64,000 bases of DNA from Microvelia longipes (GCA_018340805.1 JACMZG010001914.1:10671620-10735619); one strand, 5' to 3'; positions 46,171-56,296 are shown, numbered from the stretch's first letter. Translations and numbers: made by a program. The notes: a model not told the origin generated them from the sequence alone.

Positions 46171-46684
46171 CTCCGTTATTATTATTATTAATTTATAAAT
46201 TGTTCCACTCTTTATTTTGTGGACCTAGTTATTTTTTGTTATAATGTTGAATTAATAGTCTTTATTTTTTTAGTCTTTGTGGATGACGTGTACGCTTTGT
46301 ACTTTTCTCTATATGATGTTTTTACTCTGTGTTCCACCCTTTATTTTACAGTTACTTGAAGTAGATTTTCGCTTTGTAATTTTATTATTTTCACTTAATA
46401 TTATTTAACTTAAATTTGAAAGTATGCATTAATTAAATTGTTTTAAAACACTTTGTGGTGTAGATAGTAAGTAACGAGATACAAGATTAAAATATATATA
46501 GCCCACGTTAAGAAAATGTTAGTCGTGTGGTAACTGTGGAATCCGTCTTGTGAACAAAATTTTACTCTTTACTCAGAATATGTGGAAGTTTTTAAACACT
46601 TTTCAAGAATCATAGATTTATTTTCAGGGGATTGTTTAGTAAAATTGTTTAGCTGTAAAATGTTGCTTCATTAAAGAGTTTATT
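46171..46684. other. AT-rich DNA, nothing recognised
   Basis: A short ATT repeat lies at 46180-46192. Nothing else. Confidence 0.5.
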
Positions 46685-47345
46685 AGAAACAAGCTGAGCT
46701 GTCTTTCGGCAATACTGCTATCAACAGTTTAGGCGTCTAACAAGCTAGCTAATGACTGAAGTCTGACTATTTAAATTAATCTTCAGTTTTTACAGAAAGT
46801 CTGTTAGACTCCTGCACTCAACTCACTGGTACTGTTAGGCTTTGTTGCCGAAAGCCGGCCTTTGTTAAAATTAAAAAGGTTGTATCTACCGCAAGTTAAA
46901 GAAGTAATCGAAGAATCAGCTACCGTCGATACTTGCTGTTGGATATGAATATCCCTGGACCAGTTTCGGCATAACGCCATCATCAGCAGGTGGGGCAACA
47001 CTCAAGCTCTCAATTAATAAAGTTATATCAGTGATTAACTTCTAGTCTTAATGAGCACAACGAGCCCTCCGAGCCTATCGTCTGAGGGCTCGTCGTGCTC
47101 ATTGAGACTAGAAGTTAATCACTGATATAACTTTATTAGTTGAGAGCTCGAGTGTTGCCCCACCTGCTGATGATGGCGTTATGCCGAAACTGGTCCAGGG
47201 ATATTTATATCCAACAGCAAGTATCGACGGTAGCTTATTCTTTGATTTCGGCCTTTGTTATTTTTAATAAACTCTTTGGTGGAGAGACGCATTGTTTTTT
47301 TTGTCGAGTGTTACTCCACTGCTCTCTGCGAAGTCAATAAATGTT
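46685..47345. mobile_element. Nested fold-back elements with hammerhead-like arms (copy 4)
   Basis: Core palindrome 46905-47245: inverse arms with GCTACCGTCGATACTTGCTG, GGATATGAATATCC and AATCACTGATATAACTTTAT. The loop contains GAGGGCTCGTCGTGCTCATT. The right arm 47167-47196 reads CTGATGA-TGGCGTTATGCC-GAAACTGGTCC, preceded by CCTG and followed by AGG, so a 4-bp stem I (CCTG/CAGG) abuts the core. The left arm (46986-46957) has the same core on the minus strand. Outside it, pieces of a GCCGAAAGCCGGC-type element flank on both sides (46690-46720, 46840-46870 and 47250-47310 with GGTGGAGAGACGC), so this copy seems inserted into another such element. Confidence 0.75.
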
Positions 47346-47499
47346 TGTTTCTTCACAAATGTTTCTGTTTACTTAATTCCTATTTTCTGAATGATACTCT
47401 TCTTTTTATTTTAATGTTTTTATTAGAAGTTTAGCTACTATTCATATAAATTCTATATCATGCTATAAATATGGTGCTTTAAATATTATGCTATAAATA

Positions 47500-47506
47500 T
47501 TTGATA

Positions 47507-47569
<63 letters not shown>

Positions 47570-47585
47570 GATATAAATATTATGC

Positions 47586-47631
<46 letters not shown>

Positions 47632-47665
47632 GATATAAATATTATGATATAAATATTATGCTATA
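47500..47665. repeat. (TA)n with ATTATGCTATAAAT tandem units
   Basis: TA runs are broken by repeated TATTATGATATAAATATTAT-like words. Confidence 0.93.
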
Positions 47666-48264
47666 AATATTATGCTATAAATTGATATTTAATCGTGCTT
47701 TCCCCCTCAAACTACATTGCCACATATTTTCTTATGTAATAAGGTTTTCATACGACTAAACTTTCAGAAAAGTTTATTATTTCACAATTTTTTGTTGTAT
47801 AATTCCCATTTTTTTAAAAATATAATCTTGTTTATAAATTTAATTGATTTCAAAACAAGAACAAACATTCAGAAACATTACTAAAATCTTAAAGAAAAAA
47901 AATCGTGTTTTTTTTTAAACTTAACGTAAAACATTTTCTGTATTAAAGATTCAGTCAGAACATTTCCTTTCTTTTAAAATTTACTGAGGTGGAAAATTTC
48001 TTTGCTGTTTCTGTAATAGAGTGTTGTGTGTTTGAATGCGTGTATGTGTTCAAACCGTTATTCATGCGTTTATAACGCACGGTTAATTTTTTTCGAACAC
48101 TTCGTTTCAAAAACTTAAGTTTTGAAATTCTGTGTGAAATGGAATGAAAGTTATTTTTAATTTTTTTTCTTTCATTCTTTAAAATAAAGATTGACATTTG
48201 TTGCTAATGTATTGATATGTATGTAGTACAGTATAAACTTTTTTGGTATTTTTAACATAACTTT
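47666..48264. other. AT-rich DNA, nothing recognised
   Basis: A minus-strand frame at 48197-47955 (80 codons) has no recognisable motif and AT-biased composition. Confidence 0.5.
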
Positions 48265-48356
48265 TGTAACATATATCATTTGATACTACCGAGTTTTGCA
48301 AAACATGAATAGTTGACACAATACATCTCGCTCAATTATATTGTGTTAACATCTGT
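48265..48356 (-). repeat. Inverted fragment of the 316-bp ribozyme unit
   Basis: ATATATCATTTGATACTACC, GAGTTTTGCAAAACATGAAT and TCAATTATATTGTGTTAACA are the reverse complement of 50022-50095 in the 50 kb unit. The ribozyme portion itself is absent. Confidence 0.65.
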
Positions 48357-48424
48357 AACCTGATAATTGATTTCACGAAACAAATTATCCTTCAGAATAA
48401 TAAAATAAGTCTCTCCACTGATGT

Positions 48425-48560
48425 ATTATTTATTTAAAATAAAGCATAACCAGCTTTCAACCAACTAAGGGTCATCATCAGAGCCTAACAAACAAATAAG
48501 TGACAATAATAAAAGTATAACAACATTACATTAGGATAAAATCAAAAGGTAAAACTAAGA
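48425..48560 (-). repeat. Repeat with a good hammerhead-like core
   Basis: The minus strand (48479-48439) reads CTGATGA, T, GACC-CTTAGT-TGGTT, GAAA, then GCTGGTTATGC. Stem II can pair GACC with GGTT. Stem III AGCTGGTT is nearly self-complementary and ends in the cleavage-type GUU. As in the other families here, one U lies between CUGAUGA and stem II. Confidence 0.55.
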
Positions 48561-48985
48561 TATAAAGTATATAAATAACCGACAAAAAACAAACGCTAAT
48601 TATACTTACTTTATTTCATAAATGCATATAGTTTTTAGAAATTAGATACTTTATCAAGTATAAGTCATTACAAAATAAATTGTTATTTATATTGTCAAAT
48701 TTTATATTGGTGGCGCTGGTAGTTGGCATGTAGGTTATAACTAATAGCTCCGAGTCCGGAGCAGTGGTATTTGTAATTATTGAAAACTTAATGACTTGTT
48801 TTCATTGAAAACTTAATAAAAGTCATTAAGTTTTTATTGAACACAATAAAAGTCGTAATAGTGCGATACTTTTGTCTGTTTAACTCGAATCGCATCTCTC
48901 TTTACTTAAGTTAGCTATAAGAAACGGGATGCTATGTGATAGCTAACAAGTAAATCTTTATTACCGTTACTGCACGCATGTTGGC
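48561..48985. other. AT-rich DNA, nothing recognised
   Basis: A direct repeat of ATTGAAAACTTAAT and AAGTCATTAAGTTTT-type words at 48778-48850. Nothing else. Confidence 0.45.
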
Positions 48986-49475
48986 ATTTATATGACCAAC
49001 ATTTGTGCCAAGTTTCATTTCATTATCAGTATTAGTTCGATTTATTTTGAAAGACATGTATAATATACATTGTATATGCTTTTTAAATAAGTGATTAACC
49101 ACTCAATTGTTTATTTTTCGATTATTAAAATTAAAAAATAATCCAATTGAATTGACATTTTTGTACAATTGTATCCCTTTATGTAATAAATAAGCGTACT
49201 AAGTTTCGCTTCAGCACAGCAGGTATAACTACGGATTTTTTGGATCATTAAAGTTAAGCAGCATCGAGCAAGGCCAGTTTCTGGATGAGTAACCGCTTGG
49301 AATAAAACGAATGTATTGTATGTAATGTATGTATACATATGTATACATACATAATTGTATGTATGTAACTCTTTGAGGACGAGCAAAGTAAGTCCGCAGT
49401 CGTGTAACATAAATTGTGTGATTTTTTAATCTAAGGACATGTGAGAAGTTCCGAGGTGCCTTGTGCCCGTTTTTT
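48986..49475 (+). repeat. 5S-like repeat (copy f)
   Basis: The 5S-like core (49220-49300) has ATCATTAAAGTTAAGCAGCA, TCGAGCAAGGCCAGT and CTGGATGAGTAACCGCTTGG. It is followed by a GTATGTA microsatellite (49315-49365), GGACGAGCAAAGTAAGTCCG and GAAGTTCCGAGGTGCCTTGT. Confidence 0.75.
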
Positions 49476-49970
49476 ATATTTTGAATAAATTAACATTCGT
49501 TTGATGTTGAACACATTTCTCTTTGAGTTAAATCAACACTTTTTATTCTTTTCCATTGGTATGTTTTTTTTATTCTTTAACTCCCTATCCTAATTATGAG
49601 TATACCTTCAGCAAAAGAAGTATAAAAACAATAAACCCTTTAAATATCTTACTTTATTATTATTAAAAAATATACTTCTTTCGTTTTCTTAATAAGTTCT
49701 AAAACTCGGGACTTAGGTGGAGGGGATTTTTTCCATCCCAACACTGGTTACAGGAAATTAAAAAGGAATGAAACGAAAATGGTCCTCAAGTTTTACTAAA
49801 GATTCTTTCTTAATCTGATAACACCAGGATATTGAATTTACTAGGGTTCTTTTATACGGATCCCTTCAGAAAAAAATTCTGTACCGAAGACGTTACAATG
49901 CTTTGATTAAGTAGCTACCTCATAATTAGAATCGTTATCATTTAGATGGAATTATTTATATATGGATAGA
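49476..49970. other. AT-rich DNA, nothing recognised
   Basis: No supported feature. Confidence 0.5.
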
Positions 49971-50380
49971 TGGAAAAGTTTCCAGATTTAGCATTGCATT
50001 TTGCTTGTTACATTTCCTAGGCGTCTCTTGCACAATTATATTGTGTCAACTATTTATATTTTGCGAAATTCGGTAGTATCAAATGATATATGTTTTGCTT
50101 GCCATGCGTGATGGCGGTAAGAGAGCACCGCTTCCCTCTGGTAAATACTTCACATTATATTCTTCGGAATTAATTGAAGGTCAGAGTGAGTTCAGGCTCT
50201 GTCGGCACCCTGATGAGTTAGACGTAACGAAACAGAGTGGGGCATGACATTATGTCGAGCCATCAATGATGACGAATGTCGAATGATGGAACAGTTCCCA
50301 GATTGAGCATTGCATTTTGCTTGTTACATTTCCTAGGTGTCTCTCGCACAATTATAATGTGTGATACAAATTATACTTAA
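49971..50380 (+). mobile_element. Direct-repeat-flanked 316-bp unit (retrozyme-like)
   Basis: A segment of about 75 bp (AGCATTGCATTTTGCTTGTT, ACATTTCCTAGGNGTCTCTN, GCACAATTATATTGTG) occurs at about 49981-50046 and again at about 50297-50362, offset by 316 bp. The unit between contains the hammerhead at 50197-50237. One and a quarter tandem units with a self-cleaving motif is the arrangement reported for small metazoan retrozymes and for hammerhead satellites. No coding. The unit ends were not fixed by a target duplication. Confidence 0.6.
50197..50237 (+). ncRNA. Candidate hammerhead ribozyme (type III layout)
   Basis: All conserved elements occur in order. Stem III 5' strand CTCTGT (50197-50202); C at 50203, giving GUC as the cleavage triplet; a very short stem I GGCACC (50204-50209, at most GG/CC); CTGATGA (50210-50216); stem II GTTA-GACG-TAAC (50217-50228, four perfect pairs, tetraloop); GAA (50229-50231); then ACAGAG (50232-50237), pairing perfectly with CTCTGT. 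Cleavage would fall after C50203. The weak point is stem I, which is tiny and would need stabilising or a dimeric form. Chance occurrence of the full constellation is unlikely, but folding and activity were not tested. Confidence 0.68.
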
Positions 50381-50985
50381 AGGAAGTTAAGGTTTTATTA
50401 AAGTACACACAAGAGTAAATTATATTATATTATAAAAAGTAACCTATTTCTATAAATTTATTACTTGTAGGTAAGCTATTCAAAGAGAATAATTATTTAT
50501 TTTTTTATTATATTAATTCACATTTAAATGTATTTTAGTTGCTAATGTTGCTAAAAATATAATGAATCATTATGGATAAAGTAGTATATGCAATAGTATT
50601 TGCTATGCACCAAAAAACAAATTGCTCACTCGTACTAGTATATGCTCCGCCTTGGTAGGAAAATGCCATTTGACTTTAGAGGTGGAGCCGATAAATTAAT
50701 TAATTACCATTCTTATAGCATGTCCATCCATATAGCATGCCTTCGTCTCGAAGCAAAAGCTCTTCTGTAAACTTCCATTTTTTTATCAATTCCTTATGAA
50801 GGAAGAATGAAAATCGGTAAAGAATAATCAATTTGGTAGTGGCAGTAAAGAAAAAAACTAAAGAATATATTCCTACAAAATCTCACATTGAAACAAAATC
50901 CAATATTTAAGACTTCTTAAAGCGCAGTAGAGTAATACTCAATGTACAAAAAATCAGCACGTCACGTATGTTGATTAGTCTAACG
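50381..50985. other. AT-rich DNA, nothing recognised
   Basis: No supported feature. Confidence 0.5.
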
Positions 50986-51074
50986 TTTTTAACTTTTTTA
51001 TATCATACGGCTAAGATAACTCGTATGGCAAAGGGGGGGGGGGTAAAGGTGGGTCCGAAATCCGTTTTAGAGGT

Positions 51075-51600
51075 CTTTCCTACGTTCTTTCCAAGTTTTT
51101 GCAAAACTTACCACTACTTTATTACTTTTATATATACAAGAAAATATTGCGTTCTGTATATTTTGCACTTGTAGAGTCAATTCTCTCTTACGGTCTGATA
51201 GGATTTGGATCGGCTCCTGCAAGCACACTTTTACCTCTTTACCTTGTACAGAAACGAATCATTAAAATCTGTCTCAAAAAACCTATCACTTATTCCTCTG
51301 AAAAATGTTTTGTTTATAGATTTTAATGTTTTGTCCCTAAATCTTTTGCATAAAAAACTTATTCTTTTACAAATGTACAAGGAGAGTAAAAGTGTGGTTA
51401 GCCATTACTACCGAACCAGATCAGCTGATCAAACATGCCTTATTCCTAGGTACAATACTACAAAAAAACAAAGATTTTTGACTACATAGGTAAATCTATT
51501 ATAATCAATTACCAGTCAAAATTAAGAAGGCACCTATTTATGAAGTTTATAAAGAAGAAGTCATTAATTATCTATATGCATTTCAGTTATCCGAATTATA
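51075..51600 (+). pseudogene. Non-LTR retrotransposon (jockey-like) RT C-terminal remnant
   Basis: Two overlapping frames together read as the end of a jockey-type reverse transcriptase: ILRSVYFALVESILSYGLIG (about 51140-51200), then LYLVQKRIIKICLKKP, FNVLSLNLLHKKLILLQMYK and HYYRTRS. These match the thumb/C-terminal pattern (YF-L-x-SHL-YG, LQKRAIRI, HNYNTRN) common in arthropod copies. Frame changes occur near 51310 and a stop at 51487-51489. Coding-like sequence continues to about 51600 in another frame. The catalytic RT core is missing, so only the 3' end of the element remains. Confidence 0.7.
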
Positions 51601-52301
51601 AGAATCAAAATTTTCTTCAATCAAATGACTTACTATTGCAATAAAACATTCTATAACTTTTATTAAATAATAACATTTTTATCTAAAATAAATACTTTTT
51701 TGGCCCAATATATTTTATTGGTCCCAGTACTCAATTCCAAATAAATTTATTGCTTTTAAGTGCTTTAATAACAATATGTGCATATTATATGGATATATTG
51801 TGCGTATATTGGTATATGTTCCTGTGTTTTGTATGTGCATGTGGATGAATGTACGCTTGCGTGTTATGCAACTATATGTATAATATGAGTGTTTACAAAA
51901 ATTTACAAACCTAGAATTTTTCATACATTAAATTTTGAATTTGTGTTGTCAATAATTATTAATAGTTACCTATAAAATTGATTACTATTGCTTTGCAGCA
52001 GTGGAAATAGAGTAACCAACTTAATTTTTGATAAAGTTGAACCTTTAATTTTTTTTTATTTGAAAACATTTTTTTCTCTTTTTGTTAGTTGATCCTCTAA
52101 TGTTATTTGATTTGAGTTATTAACCTGATAATATGATTGATTCATTCATTCAAGAAGATAATTATAATTTCAAAATTTAATAATTTGTAAAGAGGAAACA
52201 GAGTATCGTCTAGCTTGCTACTGGAGGCTCTCATCATAAACTAAAAATTGTAATTAATTTTGTTAACAATTTGATGGAAATAAAGTTATATTATTATTAT
52301 T
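51601..52301. other. AT-rich DNA, nothing recognised
   Basis: Possibly the 3' UTR of the LINE remnant at its start. No clear poly-A or target duplication found. Confidence 0.45.
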
Positions 52302-52312
52302 ATTATATTATA

Positions 52313-52368
<56 letters not shown>

Positions 52369-52382
52369 TATATATATATATT
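52302..52382. repeat. (TA)n microsatellite
   Basis: TA run with a few TT interruptions. Confidence 0.93.
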
Positions 52383-52394
52383 TAAAAAGTATAA

Positions 52395-52515
52395 TTCTCT
52401 CTCACAACTCAACTCGGGTAATAGGTCAATAAATAAAGACAAACTTCCACTAAAACCGACGTTTCGGTAACTTTATTTATGCTAAAATCATTCAGGGCGA
52501 ACTAAAAACAAATTA
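52395..52515 (-). repeat. Repeat with GAAACGTCGG core next to (TA)n
   Basis: Inverse of 16840-16950. The minus strand reads CCCTGAATGATTTTAGC then TTACCGAAACGTCGGTTTTA. Same placement beside a TA run in both copies. A degenerate hammerhead-like layout. Confidence 0.5.
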
Positions 52516-52724
52516 CAAAGACTAAGTAACACAGTAAAATAAATACAAGAATAAATCATAAAACAAAAGATATAGAGAAAGAAATGAGCCACGTGAAAAT
52601 AGAAGAAAGATATTTGATATTTAAAATTATAATATTAATAAATTAAAATTAGCAAGGAAATAGGAAATTTGTATATGGTTTTTAGTTCAAGTCTCATCAA
52701 AAACTAATAACAATGCAATTAAGG

Positions 52725-52965
52725 GAATTCAAAATAGTTATTTATGCACCAAGGAAGTTAATAGTGCTATTATTTGCCTGAGCAGTTAGTTGATTCCTAA
52801 GGCGAAAGCTGAGGAATATCATGTATTTATGTGTTTTAACTCCTGAGGCAAAGCCGATGTTTTATGACGATTAACTCCCCATGCGAAGCCGAGAAAGGTA
52901 ATTATTGCGAGGGGAAAAATATCATTTACTCCGAAGGTTCGTACAAGATTTTATTTCTAGACGTT
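52725..52965 (-). repeat. CTCGGCTTCGCCTCGGGAGT repeat (3' fragment)
   Basis: ATAGTTATTTATGCACCAAG, GCCTGAGCAGTTAGTTGATT and CTCCTGAGGCAAAGCCGATG are the inverse of the 3' end of the repeat at 15.3-16.0 kb. Confidence 0.65.
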
Positions 52966-53077
52966 GACATTTAATTATTCTTATATTCCTACTTTTTTAG
53001 TTATGTTGTATTTTATTTTATTTTTTTTTAGTTTAGCAAAAAATCTTGCTCTACTTCCATGAACCCAGTAATGATTA

Positions 53078-53451
53078 GGATTCAAATAAAGGTCTATCCA
53101 CAAATATAGGTTTCAGCATATAATGATAGTAAAACCGGCTTTCAACCAAATAAAGTCATCCTCAGTACCTACAAACAAGATGACAATAAAATTAATGTAA
53201 TACAATAAGAAACAAGAACAATCAGTTTTTTGTGTTATTTTTCCTTTCTTATATTTTAATTGACCATTTTTACTTCTTGTTTCTTATTCTATTATATTTA
53301 CTTTATCGTCCTCTTTTTTTGTAGGTACTGAGAATGACTTTATTTGGTTGAAAGCCGGTTTTAATATCATTATTTGTAATGATATTAAACCATATTTAAT
53401 TAATATGGTTAACTAATAACTATATTTGTGGATAGACCTTTATTTGAATCC
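53078..53451. mobile_element. Fold-back element with hammerhead-like arms (family 2)
   Basis: The ends GGATTCAAATAAAGGTCTAT and CCACAAATATA face their inverse at 53420-53451. Inner arms carry the core. On the minus strand (53165-53125) CTGAGGA, T, GACTTTATTTGGTT, GAAA, GCCGGTTTT; on the plus strand (53327-53367) CTGAGAATGACTTTATTTGG then TTGAAAGCCGGTTTTA. CUGAGGA is a permitted CUGANGA core, so the left arm is the better candidate. About 374 bp, no coding. Confidence 0.65.
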
Positions 53452-53479
53452 TTATAATATGAAATCCACTGGCGATAAC

Positions 53480-53491
53480 TTCTCTCATACT
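53480..53491. other. 12-bp target-site duplication (left)
   Basis: TTCTCTCATACT, identical to 53795-53806, bracketing the palindromic element. Confidence 0.75.
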
Positions 53492-53794
53492 GACTTTTAA
53501 AAGCGCCGTGGAGTACTTCACAATAAATAACACCAACAACCGCGTCTCTCCACTAAACATTATCTATTAAAAATAAATAAATTGACAGAGCCGGCTTTCG
53601 GCAAACAGCCATCAACAATCAACAGTGCCGGTGAGATGTAGAAGGAAGGATCTCGTCCAGTGACTGGTAGCGGACTTAGTCCGCTACATCTCACCGGCAC
53701 TGTTAATGGCTACTTGCCGAAAGCCGGCTCAGTCAATTTATTTATTTTTAATAGATAATGTTTAGTGGAGAGACGCGGTTGTTGGTGTTATTTA
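53492..53794. mobile_element. Palindromic Penelope-type element with 12-bp duplication
   Basis: 303 bp between perfect 12-bp direct repeats. Nearly the whole element is a palindrome: CACCAACAACCGCGTCTCTC to its inverse, GAGCCGGCTTTCGGCAAACA facing TTGCCGAAAGCCGGCTCAGT, and GTGCCGGTGAGATGTAG facing CTACATCTCACCGGCAC. Each arm holds a degenerate hammerhead layout (CTGTTAATGGC...GCCGAAAGCCGGCTC, with AGCCGGCT self-complementary). The CUGANGA box is mutated. The long, non-canonical duplication fits target-primed insertion better than cut-and-paste. Confidence 0.75.
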
Positions 53795-53806
53795 TTCTCT
53801 CATACT
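53795..53806. other. 12-bp target-site duplication (right)
   Basis: TTCTCTCATACT, identical to 53480-53491. Confidence 0.75.
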
Positions 53807-54285
53807 AATATTATAAGCTTATTTTGCCTAAAATCTGAGTTGTCCGTCTAATGGCAAGACTTGTAAAAGAAGCAAAAGTGTAATAAAATTTTCAATTTTT
53901 CATTAATGTTTTTTTTGTAAAATAAAATGATAAAAGTTAACGTGGATTGTCTAGAGAACGAGTGTTGTATAGATAATATCCATCTTACTTCATAAATTAT
54001 AGAAAAGTAGTACATTTTTTTACTCAATTATTAATGATTTTTTGCATGTTTTAATATAATATTACTTTTCAAAGTTGGATTTTATACTTTTATATAGAAA
54101 AGGTTAGAATATAATTCTTTTGCTAGTTTTATTCTCTGTCTTCTTTAAGGTGATAAAAAAGAAATAATATTCAAGATTTCCATTGTAGTATTAGATTTGT
54201 TTCACGGTAAAAGTACTAGTTTTTAGTTTTCTGCGTTTCTCCTGACTGGATTCTCAAATGGAATTTTTCACTTTCCTCGTTTATA
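53807..54285. other. AT-rich DNA, nothing recognised
   Basis: No supported feature. Confidence 0.5.
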
Positions 54286-55050
54286 CTGTAGGTACATAGG
54301 AAAAGTATTGTGTAATTCGTAAAAGTATAATTCGAAACCGGAATTATCCGTTTCAGGTGTTTTAAAGGCCTCCTGAGTGGTTTTCACGAAGTTGTCTGTC
54401 TGTGTGTGTGTGTGTGTGTGTGTGCTAGAGAGTTGAAGCTTTGTAAAAAAATTATTCTTCCGCTGTAGTTGTGCTATTCGGAAAATAATCTTTTATGCGT
54501 TATTTAACCGCAAAAATTACTCAGCAAAAATTTTAAAAAATTATAAGACGCTTAAAAAGGATGCGATCAGATTGAGATTCAGCACGAATGTAGCCATGTT
54601 TAAGAAAAACATATATGACAAGTTTCATCTCATTATCAGCATTAGTTACATTTTTATTAAATGACTTGTGTGCGTTTAAAAAAAATTGTAAAAAATCAGA
54701 AAATTATTCAATTAAGTTGAAATTTAGTACAAGTGTACCCCTTTACTTAAAAAATAAGTACACTAAGTGCCGTATCAATACGACAAGTATATCTACGATT
54801 TTTGTTGGATCATAAAAATTAAACAGCATTGAGCGTGGTTTAATGATGTTTAGGTGACCACTGAGATTTAAAACAGATGCATTTACTATATAAAAACGAG
54901 CGAAGCGAGTCCGAAGACATTTTGCAGTATAAATGTGGCGAATTGTATATTCTTAGGGCGAGCGAAGCGAGTCCGAAGCAGGAAGAATGAGCGTAGAGAA
55001 TCCAATGTGGTGAGGAAAAGTTCCGAGGTACCCCGTACCCGATTTTTCCT
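54286..55050 (+). repeat. 5S-like repeat (copy g, best full-length copy)
   Basis: Order: ACATAGGAAAAGTATTGTGT, ATTATCCGTTTCAGGTGTTT, AAGGCCTCCTGAGTGGTTTT, a (TG)n tract (54400-54424), GAGAGTTGAAGCTTTGT, an AT-rich middle, TACAAGTGTACCCCTTTACT, then the 5S-like part (54783-54865: AAATTAAACAGCATTGAGCG, GATGTTTAGGTGACCACTGA). Next come two AGCGAAGCGAGTCCGAAG units, GAGCGTAGAGAATCCAATGT and GAGGAAAAGTTCCGAGGTAC, ending CCCGTACCCGATTTTT. No coding. The 5S-like region lies in the middle, not at the 5' end as in classic 5S-derived SINE3 elements. Confidence 0.8.
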
Positions 55051-56098
55051 CTTTAATTTGTATTGTTAAAAAAAACCCTGAAGGCTTATCTGTTGGACAT
55101 CAGTGAAAAAAGAGGGGCTAGAAGGGACAGCATAGTTTAATTTAATTTTTATTATTATTTTGTTTTTGAGAGCGGCAGCAAATTTGGTACTTTACTGTAT
55201 AAAAAAAAGTAAGTAAAGGGCGATTTCATTGCCAAAGCAGCTACTACTTTTACTGCCATGGCGATAAAAGCTCTGATCATTACGCTCAGAAATAGATGTA
55301 GGTAGAGGAGATTGAAAACACCCCTCCATCGTAATGGCCAAAATCTTTTTCGCCAACGTGTTTTAACTGTCTTGGTAGTAAAAGAAGTTATCCGGGTGTA
55401 ATTATTGTCCGACATATTAAGTTTTATTTAAAATCTAAAAAGATATAGAAGAAGTTATTAACTTGTTCGATTTCAAGTATTTAAACACCATTTACTTGTT
55501 AATAATTCCTTAATATTTTTTTTAATAACAATACAAAACATTTTTAGTAGCAAATGTTTTTATTTTTTAGTAAGGTTGAATGCGTTCTATCTACGTATAT
55601 CTAAATGGTGGTTAATTGATTTTATTGTTTTGAAAATGATTTATTGACTCGCTTCGTTTATCAATAAAAAATTTACGGAGCAATAAAATTTTACTTAACC
55701 GCCTAGTGAAATCATCTTCTATGTTCGTGGTTAGGGATCTCTGGTTCATTCCCGACTTTGTCTCCTGGCATGCCACTCATCTCATAATCTCATTAGCGAA
55801 TTTGTATAAATGGACCGTTGATTCACTGTGTGGATACCATGGCTATCACGCTTCAACGGATTGAGGGATCAAGTTGCTCAAGTAATGTGAATGACAGTTC
55901 CAGGCTATTCAAAAAAAGAGAGATTAATAGTTGGTATTAGACAGACCCTGATCCCAATACTGTTGACAGACAGCTGCCTTTGTGCCTAAATGCGTTTCTC
56001 TCTTTTTTGGTGAAATATTTCTAATACGAAAAATGTCTCCAAAAATTCAGTATAAATTTAATGTAACAATGTATAAAATAAAAACGGGATCTTTTCAA
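55051..56098. other. Intergenic DNA, nothing recognised
   Basis: An 86-codon minus-strand frame (55415-55155) has no recognisable motif. No other feature. Confidence 0.5.
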
Positions 56099-56296
56099 TA
56101 ACAATTAAATTGATGAAGACTTCAGTCCTATTTTAAAATTTATTGAAAATAAATTTAAGAAGAGCTTTCGCCCTGGGATCCTGAGGATCTTCAGTTCTTG
56201 AATTGACAAAGAACTGAAAAAGCTCAGGATCCCTCGCGAAAGCTCTTCGTCGTTAATAATAAAGGACTGAAGTCTTCATTAATTTAATTGTTATAA
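56099..56296. mobile_element. Palindromic element with hammerhead-like arm (family 3)
   Basis: Outer arms CAATAACAATTAAATT...GAAGACTTCAGTCCT face AGGACTGAAGTCTTC...AATTTAATTGTTAT. On the minus strand the left arm (56204-56159) reads AAGAA-CTGAAGA-T-CCT...-GGGC-GAAA-GCTC-TTCTT. A 5-bp stem I (AAGAA/TTCTT) abuts the core, stem III is the self-complementary AGCT, and C follows as H17. Stem II is imperfect. The right-arm core is degenerate. Confidence 0.6.

Noticed and set aside
47955..48197. 80-codon basic minus-strand frame
   Set aside because: Lys/Asn/Ser-rich composition expected from AT-rich DNA. No domain.
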